Assembly: GCA_918807975.1 (NCBI GenBank)
Contig: OU964918.1
Span: 39,974,477-40,038,476, forward strand
Direction: 5' to 3'
Length of the DNA: 64,000 bases
Origin: Aplidium turbinatum
Lineage: Eukaryota > Chordata > Ascidiacea > Aplousobranchia > Polyclinidae
A program made the translations under genes and the position numbers. This document shows, in pieces, positions 46,801 through 55,847 of this stretch. The notes under the pieces were generated by a model that did not search any database, was not told where the DNA came from, and was given only the letters and a program-made list of their open reading frames with translations. Within the stretch, counting starts at the first letter, position 1; every line of letters begins with the position of its first letter.

Positions 46801-49800
46801 TGTGGTACCTAATCAGTGACCAAAAATGGTACTACAGCCAACCTTGCCAAAGTGCTCAAACTGCAAGCAGTGAGCTTTGCGCAATGCATAGCAAGGTGCC
46901 TCCAGTAAAGTGCTCAATTGGCATAAACCAAGAGCGTCAATAACTAATATATAAATATATAAATAATAATATAATAATAATAATATATATATATATAATA
47001 ATAATATAATAATAATAATAATAATAATATATAATAATAATAAATAATAATATAATATAATAAATAATAATAAAATATAATATAATAATAATAATAAATA
47101 ATAATATAATAATAATAATAATATATAATATATAATAATAATATATATATAATAATAATATATATATAATATATATATAATAATAATATATAAATAAATA
47201 TATAATTATATAAATGATATGTAAAAAATATTTAAACATGATGGCATAAATGCTCCTTGCCTTCAAATCTAAATAAATGATGCAATAATGTGATTTCTAT
47301 CACAGTAGCATCAACTTGGTATAGAAATCAGTGGATGATGCAACATCCAACTTGATCTTGAAACTAATGGATGATGCAACATTCAAGCAACAACAGCCCT
47401 AGTGCATTATTTTATTGAGTTATGCAAGCATGTACTGTGAGTGAAAGGCAGTTCACTCGTAAAAAGTAGTTTTGAGGTGAAATAAGCATGAATCTACCTT
47501 TTTTGTCATCTTTTTTAAAAAACCCAATAAAACCCAAAAAAACCCGGGTTTTTTTAAAAAAACCCGGACGGGTTGGGCTTTTTTAAAAAAACCAGGGTTT
47601 TTCTCAACCCTGCCAAATACTAACTAATTGAACAGGTTAAATGCATTTTAATGGTAAAACATCACTTTTGCCTTTCTTGATGAAAAAAAAACACTCCTCA
47701 CGAGCTAACTTCCCATGGAAGAAGAATTAAGCTTTGCATAGTGGTTAGTATTAGGCTACTGGTTAAAAATTCATTAGAATTCAAAACATCCAGTTTTCAA
47801 TATTTATATATTATATATAAAAAACAATGAAAACTATTAATACTACAAAAAGTGCTCAATGCCAAGCAAAAAGGCAAAGCAGAGCGAATTAAATCATCAC
47901 TAATTACAGTTGTAATATTTAGAATTAAATTACAGTTGTAATATTTAATATCTTCTCAGGAAGTACAGGTTTAGAGATTTTTTTTGGCAGATTAAATTAC
48001 AGTTGTAATATTTAATATCTTTTCAGAATTATCGATTCTTTACTGTTTACATGTTTTTTCAGACCTTCTGATGATCCGTTAGGTGAAACAATTTGTAAAG
48101 GCTTCAGATAGTAATAACTACATTTGATTATATTATTATATATAATATTATATATAATTATCAGCAAACTTTTTGTAGTTGAATAAATAATGGTTTACAT
48201 TAGCTCTGTCTTTTAAACATTGAGCACTTTTATTTGCAACTGCTGCAATCAATTTCTGGATTATATTATATAATATATATATATTCACTGGCACCGACTT
48301 ACGGGGTTACGGGGTGGCCACTGGCCACGCCACCCCGTAACCGCTGTGACGGGGTAGCAGCCACCCCGTTTAGGTTACATTACTTGCTGCAAATAAATGT
48401 AATTTGAACGGACGTTTAAATCTTTTTTTGATCATTGGTTTTCGCTTCAAGTCAACGTAAAGCAAGAGGTGAACCAATACAGTATTGCGAAGAAAATGAT
48501 AGTTTTTGTCACAAGCATAATACTCGCATAACATCAAGCAAGCTACGTGAAGATTACACAGCACATGGCTACGAGTTTTTTCCTTGTTGTTGTTGCGATC
48601 GTTTTATTTGTTACTTGTCATAAGTCATTGTTACATTTGTTAGGTTTACAATGGGATTTATTAATCAACAAAATACGATCTTTCCATTGTCTCCCTCAAA
48701 AATCTTTTTTGAAATTTTTTAAACTGCTCATGATATCGCTATAAATTATGCCAGCTATAAAATACTTGGAAATAAAATTGACTCGATGATTGATAGCTCC
48801 ACCCCCTAAATAAATAAATGAATATCTATTTTCAAATTTCATTAAAAAAATGCAATTTTCGAAACTTTTTGAGTTTTATTTAAAAAGTGCACTTAGTAAA
48901 GTAGCAGTTTTAATGTTCTGCAAATTTACACGTTTACATGATTCTATTCGAGGAAAGCTACACCCCAATTCCCAATAATAAAAGCAACCTTTTTCAATTA
49001 CTCAAGATTTTGCATAATGAATTATTTTCCGATTTTAATTGGAGTGTACTGTTATCTACTTCTACTTCATGCTTTAATTTCTACTTTGTTATCTACTTCA
49101 TGCAGTAATATTGCGTGCCAATGCATGACAAACTGTGAGGCGGGAATTTATTGGTCTAACATAGGAGTTGCTTGTTACATCATAGAAAAAATCACGAAAA
49201 GTCGTCCTGTAAAAGTCTGAGGCGGGAATTTATTGGTCTGACATAGGAGTTGCTTGTTACATCATAGAAAAAATTACGAAAAGTCGTCCAGTAAAAGTTT
49301 TCGCCGACATTCCAGTTTTATTCAGCTTAAAGATGCCACCGAAAAAGCGTTCAACATTGCAGGTCATGTTTGTTGCGTCTAGTCAGGATTTCAGCCAGCA
49401 TGAAAGTGACCAAACGCCTGAACGAAAGTGTGCCACTGCCAAAAGGTGTTAGCACGATCAGGGAGGTGGAAGAACCGAGCACGAGCAGGATAATCGCTGT
49501 TGAAGGGGGAAGCTTTCAAAAATCGTGGGAGAGCGAATTCCCGTGGCTAGAATATGATAGATGCAAAGATAGAGCATTCTGTCCGATTTACAACTATGTC
49601 GCAACTGCTTGATCTATTTGCAAGCAATGAAACAATTTCATTAATGCTTCCAACGTGGTCTGCAGTGTGAAAATATACTTATCGTTGCCTTCCACCACCT
49701 GCGAGGCGGAGCGATCGTTTAGTGCACTCAGGCGCATAAAAACCTACTTGCGATCTACCATGACGCAACAGCGATTGAACCACGTCCTAATTTTAAATGT

Positions 49801-51979
49801 TTATCAAGCAGAAACTGCAAGGTTACAACTTGACCAGTTGATTAACAGAGCTGCTGTTCGCAAAAATACTTTTGCCAAATGTTAAGTGTCAGAGCAGCAA
49901 CGTAACAATAAAATTCACGACGTACCTCCTGTGCTTTGTTTTAAAGTTGCTTTGTAAATTATCGAGCTACAAATCAGGTGTGAAAAGGCAATTGCCATCT
50001 ACGAAACACGCTTAGTAAAAATCAAACAAAAACATGCAGTTTGAAAGTTAGTGTGGATGTTTCTCAGCATATTTGCAACTATTGCAAGTTTCAAATAAAA
50101 TAAAACAGTGGATAAAGACATGAGGAAATCGAAATGAATTTTGCCTTGGAAAAAATGTTTAACAACTAATGACATGTTGAGAAGCAGCGATCTTCCCGGC
50201 GTTAGCACTACCTGACATGGACGAAACACGTGTCTATCGCAGTTAAGTGTCAATTCTTGCTACACTCGACTGCCCAGAAACACAACTAATGACATATATA
50301 TTATGGTTGTAGATGAAAAGTAGGTGAGAATACATGCCTCAAATTTAGGCCAACAACGACTGAAAATGGCTTTCACTTCAAAACACATAAACATTGTACT
50401 GCAACAAAATTTTATAAACTATAGCCTATTATATGCAGGCCTCGAAATTTGTACTTTTTTCCGGCGGTTAAGCATGTCCTACCGGACTGGCCCTTTCAGC
50501 GGACATTTAATATCTCAACCGGACATATTTTTGCATGTAGATTTTGCACAAAATCACACTAAAGTATTGTGTAGTCGTGTTTGTAGAAGATTTTCTACAA
50601 CAGAATGACTCTGCAATGGTTGATGGCTTAATTAACCGACCCTGAAGTATACTGGAGCAGGTTGCTTGCAAATAAATCAGTGCGTTAATGACAGTCGTGT
50701 AATGACGCAATAAACACAATTGAAAACAACAATCCAAATTTCCTTATTACAAAAGCAACTACGATCACTTATTCCGTGGCTTTCGCGTTATAGAATCGTT
50801 GTGCCAAGCGATTACTGCCGGCGCGGGTCGTAAATCTCCAGCTCAGGACCGTCCAGACAAATGCGCATTAGTGACTCAATAGTGTTAGTGTTAACTAACT
50901 AACACAATAGTGTTAGTCTAATACCCTCCCCTTCCTTCTGTGCAGAAATTCTATTTCTATCAGTATCAGCGTGAATAAGGTCGCCACATTCGCCTGGGCA
51001 CGTGCGGAGCCCAGCTGAGACTTGCTTCTCTGTGACGTTTCTTTTTAACAAACGATCAATGTAACGCAATAATCCTCATTGTTAAAATTAGAATACATAT
51101 CCTGCCGAAAAGTTCAGACAACTTTATTTCAAGGCAACATTGCAAGGCGTTGAAATGATGTAAAAATGGCTACTTTTGCCATCAGCTCGTTAACCACGCC
51201 ACTCTAATGTGATCTTTAAAGCAATTGCCTGTACTATTTGTTTCAGCTCCGTATTTGTTCGCATTAAACAAACAATTGTAACAATTCAAATTTAAAATGT
51301 ATTTTTGCTGCATTAGCTCTATTTTTGTCAAGAATTTTGCGGCGGTCATTTATGACCGACCAATGAATCGGCTTCGGCAGACATTCGAGGTCATTCCGGA
51401 GGTCATGTCCGCCATGACCGCCGGACTTTCGAGGCCTGATATGTATCATATTTTAGAGTAACTTGCCCATTAATGCCCAACAAACACTTAACAACAATGC
51501 TACGGTATGCCTGGATATTCATTAAGACAGCTTCAAAATATCAACAGCCATATAGTTTTCCTAAACTTCTAAAATGTGTTACAGAACAGTTGCACTTAGA
51601 TGTTTTTGAACTAGACTATTAAAACACAGTGAATTATCATGGAAAAATGTGTGCATATCTTACCAATTCACAAAAATTTGAGAGAATATCAGCTATTTTA
51701 CAATCTACACATAGAATAGTATGTCATCTACCTTGCTTTAATAATTTAATATATTAACTGAGTCTGCACTGTAGCTTAGCACCCACCTGCAAGTGGTTTA
51801 AAACAATATCATAAAAAGCTGGATTACAGATTTCTTCATATTTTTTGTCCAAACTATTTTCAACAATGGATTTCAGTTCATTGAGAAATTGGTCAGTACT
51901 CTTGCATTCATTGAACCGTTGCTGTAGTAACTCCAAATGCTTATGGACACAATGGCGAAGCTTCCAGTCACAATATATC
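34650..51979 (-). CDS. FANCL: FANCL, Fanconi anaemia E3 ubiquitin ligase (five exons, 5' end missing)
   Basis: FANCL is the RING-type E3 of the Fanconi core complex and monoubiquitinates FANCD2/FANCI in the nucleus during interstrand-crosslink repair. Exons, 5' to 3': 51979-51787, 44946-44613, 44146-43992, 40761-40642, 34805-34650 (stop TGA at 34652-34650). All junctions are GT-AG and the phases agree without any stop, giving about 319 residues; vertebrate FANCL has about 375. Recognisable parts are the end of the ELF domain, the URD (TWILEPENPNHAATSFRLAL, then VVPECHFLGAD) and the RING (CGICYAFRLDVDIPDQ, then GECPYCTNPI), with its Cys/His ligands present. The first exon or exons were not found. 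The gene appears intact and functional, and its introns of 0.5-6.8 kb hold many transposons. Confidence 0.9.
35827..35965 (-). repeat. tRNA-derived SINE (family C), copy 2
   Basis: Minus strand: CCGCCCCGATAGCTCAATTGG with A box, B box GGTTCGACTCT, and the same body as copy 1 at 6125-6268, ending near GACTGCTCTCCATTCAGC. It lies inside the hAT at 35003-36961, next to a LINE tail. Confidence 0.7.
36121..36561 (+). mobile_element. Jockey-like LINE 3' coding fragment
   Basis: The open part 36181-36561 contains WVKLNRLRTGVGRFSSNMFQ and CACGSDFQTAHHIIYQCPVY, the zinc-knuckle-like C.C....T..H....CP motif at the end of jockey-like reverse transcriptases. It is 5'-truncated, with the stop at 36559-36561. 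Confidence 0.75.
37594..38054. mobile_element. hAT MITE, 461 bp, in FANCL intron
   Basis: CAGGGCTGTGGAG (37594) and CTCCACAGCCCTG (38054) are inverted ends with the perfect 8-bp TSD GCAACATT (37586-37593 and 38055-38062). Near both ends GGAGCCGGAGC-type units are repeated. Related units in the hAT at 20143-21721 mark that element, or a close relative, as the likely autonomous source family. Confidence 0.92.
38296..39170. mobile_element. hAT MITE with GC-rich subterminal arrays
   Basis: TAGTGATGCA (38296) and TGCATCTCTA (39170) are inverted ends with the perfect TSD ATGGTCAT (38288-38295 and 39171-39178). The left subterminal array is CGCCGCGCCGCG-like (about 38308-38410). The right array reads TGCGGTGCGGTG (about 39050-39145), the CpG-decayed counterpart in inverted orientation. 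There is no coding. Confidence 0.88.
39492..39997. mobile_element. hAT MITE with 22-bp perfect inverted repeats
   Basis: The end TAGGGATGCACAATACAG (39492) is matched perfectly over 22 bp by its reverse complement at 39976-39997. The TSD TGCACAGT is perfect (39484-39491 and 39998-40005). AGATTCGAATC-like strings form the subterminal repeats. It lies in a FANCL intron. Confidence 0.93.
40006..40641. other. FANCL intron, no feature recognised
   Basis: Intronic AT-rich DNA. The segment near 40220-40310 with GGGGCCCTT repeats looks like an old transposon end, but no partner was found. Confidence 0.4.
40642..40761 (-). CDS. FANCL: FANCL exon (URD end and first RING cysteines)
   Basis: 40 codons: NLKRILEVKFPAKEVSGSQD, MTLQCGICYAFRLDVDIPDQ. 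The CGIC pair supplies the first RING zinc ligands. The acceptor is TTTAG and the donor is CCAG/GTGAAT. Both junctions are phase 0. Confidence 0.9.
41009..41572. mobile_element. TTAA-type (piggyBac-like) MITE, copy 1
   Basis: CTCTTTCGCAACCACCG (41009) and GTGGTCGCGAATGAG (41572) are imperfect inverted ends. TTAA follows the right end (41573-41576) and CGAA precedes the left, presumably decayed. A near-identical element lies at 56707-57215 and a right-half fragment at about 55340-55485. It has no coding. Confidence 0.75.
41657..43227 (+). mobile_element. hAT element with ZBED5-like transposase relic
   Basis: CAGTGGTTCCCAACCGG (41657) and GGTTGGGAACCACTG (43227) are inverted ends with the perfect TSD GGTTAGAG (41649-41656 and 43228-43235). 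At 42230-42545 the transposase end survives: FREKSITGFWPLMCKCYPKV, then LPFASTYLCKSGFSTLADEK, as in ZBED5/SCAND3-type hATs. A LINE fragment on the minus strand (42590-43015) is inserted 3' of it. Confidence 0.88.
42590..43015 (-). mobile_element. LINE C-terminal fragment nested in a hAT
   Basis: Minus-strand translation MRYKDHLKVSLNHANIDLDS, then WEQLASDRSLWRRRTREGSK, then RLGLQSHI matches the C-terminus of a LINE reverse transcriptase type common in vertebrates and molluscs (RYKD.LK..L....I....WE..A.DR..WR). It is 5'-truncated and lies inside the hAT at 41657-43227, so it is younger than that insertion. Confidence 0.7.
43306..43895. mobile_element. Long-arm MITE with 8-bp TSD
   Basis: The arms TAGGGTGGTTTGAAAATTT (43306) and AAATTTTCAAACCACCCTA (43895) start long inverted repeats of over 150 bp including a G run. 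The flanks ACAGATAT (43298-43305) and ACAGACAT (43896-43903) differ at one base. The inner part carries AACCCAGCT/AGCTGGGTT. A similar TAGGGTGGTCC end appears at 63937 at the window edge. There is no coding. Confidence 0.8.
43992..44146 (-). CDS. FANCL: FANCL exon (URD, ECHFLGAD motif)
   Basis: Encodes SSCSIQVNVDPFNMSVVPEC and HFLGADWAISSLREKFFQNL, matching the conserved ECFFLGAD region of FANCL. The acceptor is TTATTAG and the donor is CCAG/GTGTGT. The first two bases complete a glycine codon begun in the preceding exon. Confidence 0.9.
44396..44522 (+). repeat. Minisatellite, about 36-bp unit, four units
   Basis: The unit is close to TTTTACTGCAATAGTTGGTA followed by AGAAGAAAAATAAAGA, repeated with small deletions. 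It fills part of the 466-bp FANCL intron between the two URD exons. Confidence 0.75.
44613..44946 (-). CDS. FANCL: FANCL exon (URD)
   Basis: Encodes VLGWSKVVCVSEDFTKLKLK through TWILEPENPNHAATSFRLAL. The TWxLEPExP string is diagnostic of FANCL. The acceptor is TTTTTAG and the donor is TTTAG/GTATGT. It is 334 bp long, so the frame shifts by one base into the next exon, as observed. Confidence 0.92.
45012..45282. mobile_element. Palindromic element with TTCGGTGAG subrepeats (intact copy)
   Basis: Left arm GTCTGCTACTATTCGG with ATTCGGTGAGAGCC units. Right arm inverted units CTCACCGAATAGG... ending GAGCCATTCCG. The inner arms share TAATTATCATTGCCG in inverted orientation. Flanks AAACTTTTG and AAAATTTTC match at 7 of 9 bases, which may be a decayed 9-bp duplication. 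It is the same family as 40953-43277. Confidence 0.7.
46441..46500 (-). ncRNA. Hammerhead ribozyme, type I (unit 1)
   Basis: Minus strand: CTGATGAG (plus 46478-46485), stem II GACC/GGTC with loop GGGA, CGAAAC, stem III ACGGT/ACTGT with loop GTGC, then the cleavage triplet GTC. Stem I pairs TGCA with TGCA and TAAC with GTTA around a TAC bulge. All core residues are present. Predicted cleavage is between plus 46449 and 46448. The short stem III is typical of tandem metazoan hammerheads. Confidence 0.88.
46691..46750 (-). ncRNA. Hammerhead ribozyme, type I (unit 2)
   Basis: Identical to the unit 1 ribozyme, with the predicted cleavage between plus 46699 and 46698. The downstream strand of stem I continues into the neighbouring repeat unit, as expected for a multimeric transcript. 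Confidence 0.88.
46941..47225. repeat. AT/AAT microsatellite, about 285 bp
   Basis: Almost pure TA and TAA repeats directly after the second retrozyme unit. A shorter AT run (about 46417-46440) precedes the first unit. A long minus-strand frame through it is only repeat translation. Confidence 0.9.
47621..48300. other. FANCL intron, short direct repeats only
   Basis: Three copies of TTACAGTTGTAATATTTA occur at about 47904, 47932 and 47998, and short (TA)n runs lie near 47805, 48133 and 48260. No coding or transposon ends were recognised. Confidence 0.45.
49136..49300 (+). repeat. Tandem duplication, two units of about 82 bp
   Basis: Two units starting TGAGGCGGGAATTTATTGGTC and ending GTCGTCC.GTAAAAGT lie head to tail just upstream of the hAT transposase relic at 49333. 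They differ at four or five positions. They may have been part of the transposon's 5' region or promoter. Confidence 0.8.
49333..49883 (+). pseudogene. hAT transposase relic with the middle deleted
   Basis: The N-terminal part (49333-49610) has a TTF-type finger start, GGSFQKSWESEFPWLEYDRC. The C-terminal part (about 49655-49883) has the dimerisation motif YLSLPSTTCEAERSFSALRR and LKTYLRSTMTQ-type sequence. The RNase-H core, some 400 residues, is missing, so this is an internal-deletion derivative. The N-terminal part also has a frame change near 49435. Terminal repeats were not identified. Confidence 0.75.
49884..50430. other. FANCL intron, little recognised
   Basis: A segment at about 50220-50285 (CGAAACAC...TGTCAATTCTTGCTACA) resembles 45785-45835 and marks an unassigned repeat. 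Otherwise nothing could be supported. Confidence 0.4.
50436..51438. mobile_element. hAT-like MITE, about 1 kb
   Basis: CAGGCCTCGAAA (50436) and TTTCGAGGCCTG (51438) are inverted ends with further matching CCGGCGGT and CATG..C blocks. ATATG directly abuts both ends (50431-50435 and 51439-51443). A full 8-bp duplication is not clear. No coding was recognised. It lies in FANCL intron sequence upstream of the ELF exon's donor. Confidence 0.7.
51787..51979 (-). CDS. FANCL: FANCL exon (ELF domain end)
   Basis: Encodes IYCDWKLRHCVHKHLELLQQ and RFNECKSTDQFLNELKSIVE, ending VLNHLQ, and aligns to the LCSWQLR...QQRM region of human FANCL. The acceptor is CAAAG before GATATATTG and the donor is GCAG/GTGGGT. 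Upstream exons (about 55 residues) should lie at higher coordinates, in this window or beyond. Confidence 0.8.
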
Positions 51980-52237
51980 CTTTGAAAATATACACATTAA
52001 TATACTATCATAGCTCATCGCTTAGAATAAGCTAAGTATAACTTTTGTACAAATAGCCTAGACCTGTACTGAGTCATTAAAACAAGTAAAATGTTTATGG
52101 CCTATTTTTGTAAGAAAAATGTCATGAGGCAGAATATGAAGTTGCCAAAGGGAAGTTATTAAGAGTTGCTAGATGTAAGTCAACAATATGTCATATATTT
52201 AAGCGATTTAAGAGTTATCTGTTACCGGAGATACTGG

Positions 52238-53986
52238 CAGAGGTGGGCAACTGGGCATCTCCTACTTTCAAAGTAGCATGCTACCCAGGCTAAAGTAGCG
52301 CACTACCGCCACTTCTCTTGGGGTCCACGTCTTTTAGGCGCAGACAGTTAGGCGCCGGTCAAATAGCGTCTAGATATTTAGGTGCGGAGCACTGTGGCGC
52401 CCGTTCATTTAGGTGCTATTCCTAGTAAAGTCTGCAGATTGTATCAGCTTGGCAGGTAGGGCAATGCTTTTCACACAAAATGTTATATTGAACAGAAAAA
52501 TATGTTGTTTTGGTAATGCGGATGTGGAGAGGTGCGAGACAACGCTCTATTACTCTTGATATTAGCACATTTGCTTTGCATCCTGAACACAGGTTGCAGC
52601 CAGATGGAACCTTACTTAATCTGTTATTTTTCGCAATTACTTCTACTCGGGATGGATTGGTCGTGTGGCAAGTACCTATGAGACAACGCTCTACTACATG
52701 AATACATTTCTATGGGCTATATGAAGCCTGGCTACAAGTTGCAAGCATAATGGTGCGACTTTGCTCGTTATTAAACCTAGTCGGGGTTTTGACGGAAAAC
52801 TAAGTTACTGTTCACTCAAGCTTACCACCCGCTTGAATATAGGCTATATATATTTTTATAGCTTGAATATATATTTTACTTATATATGTGTAGTGTAGTT
52901 ATTATTTTACTCTAAAAGTGAACTCAGTCATGTTCGAAAATTTGAAACCTGGACTAGCAACAAATAAATGCCGAACACGCGCATTAAAAGACAATATATT
53001 CTTCAGTTCAATATAACATTTTGTGTGAAAAGCATTGCCGGTTTAAGCAGCTTCACTCACGGAAGCCATGACATATTATTTTGTTCAATAGAATATTTTG
53101 TGTGAAAAGCATTGCCCTACCTGCCAAGCTGATACAATCTGCAGACTTTACTAGGAATAGCACCTAAATGAACGAGCGCCACAGTGATCCGCACCTAAAT
53201 ATCCAGACGCCACAGTGTGCGCGCCTATTTGACCGGTGCCTAACTGTCTGCGCCTAAAAGACTTGCTCCCTTCTCTTGCTCCTTTTGTCAACTTAAACTG
53301 ACGCAGAAAACACTTTGTGATGTCAAAATGACCTTGACAATAAATGATATCATTCGTCTACACTGCTGTTCTATCGTCATGACAGAAAACAAGTTCTAGA
53401 TGAAATTCATTATTATGCATCTTTCAAAAACACAAGCATTTCAAAATGCAAGTCGCTGAGTCAAGCCAGCTTTAGCACGTCTTTTTAGAGAAAAATCTCT
53501 CCATCGCAGCACTGCAAGAATTGGGGTGTTGTGTTTAATAATAAAGAGACGTTATAAATCGACATTAGGAAAGCCCAAGGACTTGCATCTGTCTGAAAAA
53601 AAGGCCTTCACAATTAACTTTTCATTCCATACCAACATCTCATGCAATGGCACCAACACACTAAAAAATTTATTCTCTGAGTCGTGACTGATGTTGGTGT
53701 CAATTTTATTGGTATTATTCAACGTGACTTGATGTCTCGGACCGCAATAGTCAAATGATTGCTGCTTTGATTTTTTCATGCATTGCTTCCATAAAAAATC
53801 TCAAAAACCAGTCATTTTTTCACTTTTAAATTGGAAAGTAGCAGGAGTATGACCAAAAGAAATGTAGCAGAGTCTCTCAACTACTTTGAACAAATAGCAC
53901 CACTGCTCCAACAAAACTGTAGCGGTGCTACCACTACCAAAAAACGTAGCGGTGCTATAAAAGTAGCGCACAACTGTCCATCTCTA
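52238..53986. mobile_element. hAT element interrupted by a foldback element
   Basis: The left end CAGAGGTGGGCAACTG (52238) and right end CAACTGTCCATCTCTA (53986) are inverted. TSDs are GATACTGG (52230-52237) and GATACAGG (53987-53994). Both subterminal regions carry AAAGTAGCGCACTACC-type repeats (GTAGCGGTGCTA near the right end). Foldback copy 1 is inserted at 52321, only 83 bp from the left end. No transposase motif was recognised. Confidence 0.82.
52321..53270. mobile_element. Foldback (TU-like) element, copy 1
   Basis: The ends GGGTCCACGTCTTTTAGGCG (52321) and CGCCTAAAAGACTTGCTCCC (53270) are inverted, with the perfect 8-bp TSD TTCTCTTG (52313-52320 and 53271-53278). The arms, over 150 bp, consist of short iterated units ending TTAGGCGC, TAGGTGC or TGTGGCGYC spaced about 15 bp apart, then a shared block TTTTCACACAAAATGTTATA. 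The unique centre has no coding. The same family is at 54750 and 56082. Confidence 0.92.
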
Positions 53987-54749
53987 GATACAGGTGCAAC
54001 GGTCCACGAGTTACCGTAACTTCCAGATCACCTACACGCGGTCCAGAAGTGACCAAATGAGGGTTGCCAGATTGGGTGGTCGCAGCAGCTTTAACAAAAG
54101 TAATAAGAAAGTTCAAACAAAACTTTGACAAAAATCATTGTTGTGCTTAAATGAAAAATATGTACCTTTGCTTTAATCTAGCAATATCACTTCAATTTTT
54201 TTTCTTATTGTAATTGACCAAAAAACTTTGTGAATGATCCTTTGTGATGCATAACAATACCACTTTGTTCAAAAATTTTTCCCATGGGCGTGAGAGTTAA
54301 TACAGAGCTTCAACTTCAATTATGTGAACCTCAGAAAGATCCGTTTTTGCTGTCAAAAAAAAGTAAAATCCTGCAAGCGTTTGGAAGTTAGTGTCAAAGA
54401 AGAAGTTTCCCCTTTTAAAAGATGCTGTTTTGAACCTGTAGGCCACTCGATGATTAAAAGTACACACATTTGCGAATGTACACGTTTTTGACAATGAACG
54501 ATATTAAAACCAAAAATCGAAATCAACTTGGAAACGAAGCTCTTTACGCTTGTGTTTGCATGGCCACAAACTACGATTGTCGTGGATACCAATGCTATTG
54601 TCTAAAATTAAAGTTTAAAGTTGATAAAGTTAAACATGATCCCCCATTTGGGGTGAAACAAGCTGTAGAGGTTTTAGAGAGTAGTAACTACATGCCATAG
54701 GCTATGTATAATTTGCCAGCAATAAGCCTATGAATCGCTATTTAAAAAC

Positions 54750-55847
54750 GGGTCCACGTCTTTTAGGCGCTGACAGTTAGACGCTGGTCTAATAGGCGCG
54801 CACACTGTGGCGTCTAGATATTTAGGTGCGGAGCACTGTGGCGTCCGGTCATTTAAGTGCTATTCCTAGTGAAGTCTGTAGATTGTATCAAATATATTGT
54901 TTTGTTAATGCGTGTGCGTTGTTGGTCATGGCTTCAGTGAGTGAAGTTGCTTAAACCGGCAATGCTTTTTCACACAAAATGTTATTTTTTTGAATGCTTT
55001 TTCCGAAACCGGCAATGCTTTTTCACAAAATGTTATATTGAACAGAAAAATACGTTGTTTTGTTAATGCGTGTGCGTTGTTGGTCATGGCTTCAGTGAGC
55101 TGCTTACACGGCAATGCTTTTTCACACAAAACGTTATATTATAATTTTAAGCAAAAAGTTTACGTAATTTAGCCTACAGTCTTTTTGATCGAGAAATTCC
55201 AAACTAAGGGGTTGCCTAGTCAGTTTTGACTGCCAATTCCAATGAGTGAAAGAAAAAAAATCCACTGCGTCCCCATCTTTAAGAAGTCCTCATCTGATAA
55301 CTGCGCCGCCAAAATATTTTTTCTTAATTAGCCAAAAAAGGACAGGCAAAGACTATGGATCTGCCATCATTTACATTTTTTTTGCTTGAAATAGGCTACT
55401 TTTTAACCTTGGACGTAGGGATACTTCCTTGGTCATCATGGCAAAAATCCCAAGGCGTGTGTATACGTCCGTGGTCGCGAAAGAGTTAACTAAAAATGAA
55501 CTCAATAATGTTCGGAAGCTTGAATAATTTATTGATAAAGCTTTCACCAACGCAAACTTGGACTAACAACAAATAAAACAATAATAAATCAATAAAACAA
55601 CAACATATTTTTCTGTTTAATATAACATTTTGTGTGAAAAGCATTGCCAGTTTAAGCAGCTTCACTCACGAAAGCCATGATATAATTTTCTGGCAAGCTG
55701 CCAAGCTGATACAATCTACAGACTTTACTAGGAATAGCACTTAAATGACCGGGCGCCACAGTGCTTCGCACCTAAATATCCAGACGCCACAGTGTGCGCG
55801 CCTATTAGACCAGCGCCTAACTGTCAGCGCCTAAAAGACTTGCTCCC
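54750..55847. mobile_element. Foldback (TU-like) element, copy 2
   Basis: Same ends and subrepeat arms as copy 1, with the perfect TSD TTAAAAAC (54742-54749 and 55848-55855). The left arm's AATGCTTTTTCACACAAAATG block is triplicated (about 54960-55140). A right-half fragment of a TTAA-type MITE (about 55340-55485) lies in the centre. Confidence 0.92.
55340..55485. mobile_element. TTAA-type MITE, right-half fragment
   Basis: Shares GATCTGCCATCATTTACATT through GTGGTCGCGAAAGAG with the right part of the elements at 41009 and 56707, ending before TTAA (55486-55489). The left half is missing. Confidence 0.7.

Larger units (their letters stand above)
46441..46940 (-). mobile_element. Retrozyme-like tandem repeat, two identical 250-bp units
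   Basis: Units 46441-46690 and 46691-46940 are identical as far as I can read. Each carries a type I hammerhead ribozyme on the minus strand. Such tandem hammerhead repeats of a few hundred bp are known in animals as retrozymes, non-coding retroelements whose RNA self-cleaves to unit length and circularises. Cleavage at both sites here would release exactly 250 nt. AT-repeats flank both sides. The identity points to recent activity or gene conversion. Confidence 0.85.
45931..47612. mobile_element. hAT element in FANCL intron carrying the retrozyme
   Basis: CAGGGTTGTTGG (45931) and TCAACCCTG (47612) are inverted ends with the perfect TSD CCAAATAC (45923-45930 and 47613-47620). Subterminal arrays of AAAAAACCCGGGTT-like units lie on both sides. 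The interior has no transposase; it holds a 2 x 250-bp tandem repeat (46441-46940) and an AT-rich microsatellite. Confidence 0.9.

Noticed and set aside
46937-47266. A 109-codon minus-strand frame rich in Ile and Tyr
   Set aside because: It is a translation of the TA/TAA microsatellite and not a gene.
48303-48345. Strong GC-rich hairpin (GGTTACGGGGTGGC arms) that looks like a transposon end
   Set aside because: The 14-bp arms are real, but no partner end or duplication was found, so I could not define an element.
53552-53779. A 75-codon minus-strand frame inside the hAT at 52238-53986
   Set aside because: No transposase or host-domain motif was recognised, and no splice context supports it as a FANCL first exon.
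54297-54592. Possible upstream FANCL exon on the minus strand
   Set aside because: A TTTTGACAG acceptor-like site exists, but the peptide does not resemble the FANCL N-terminus and ends in a stop.
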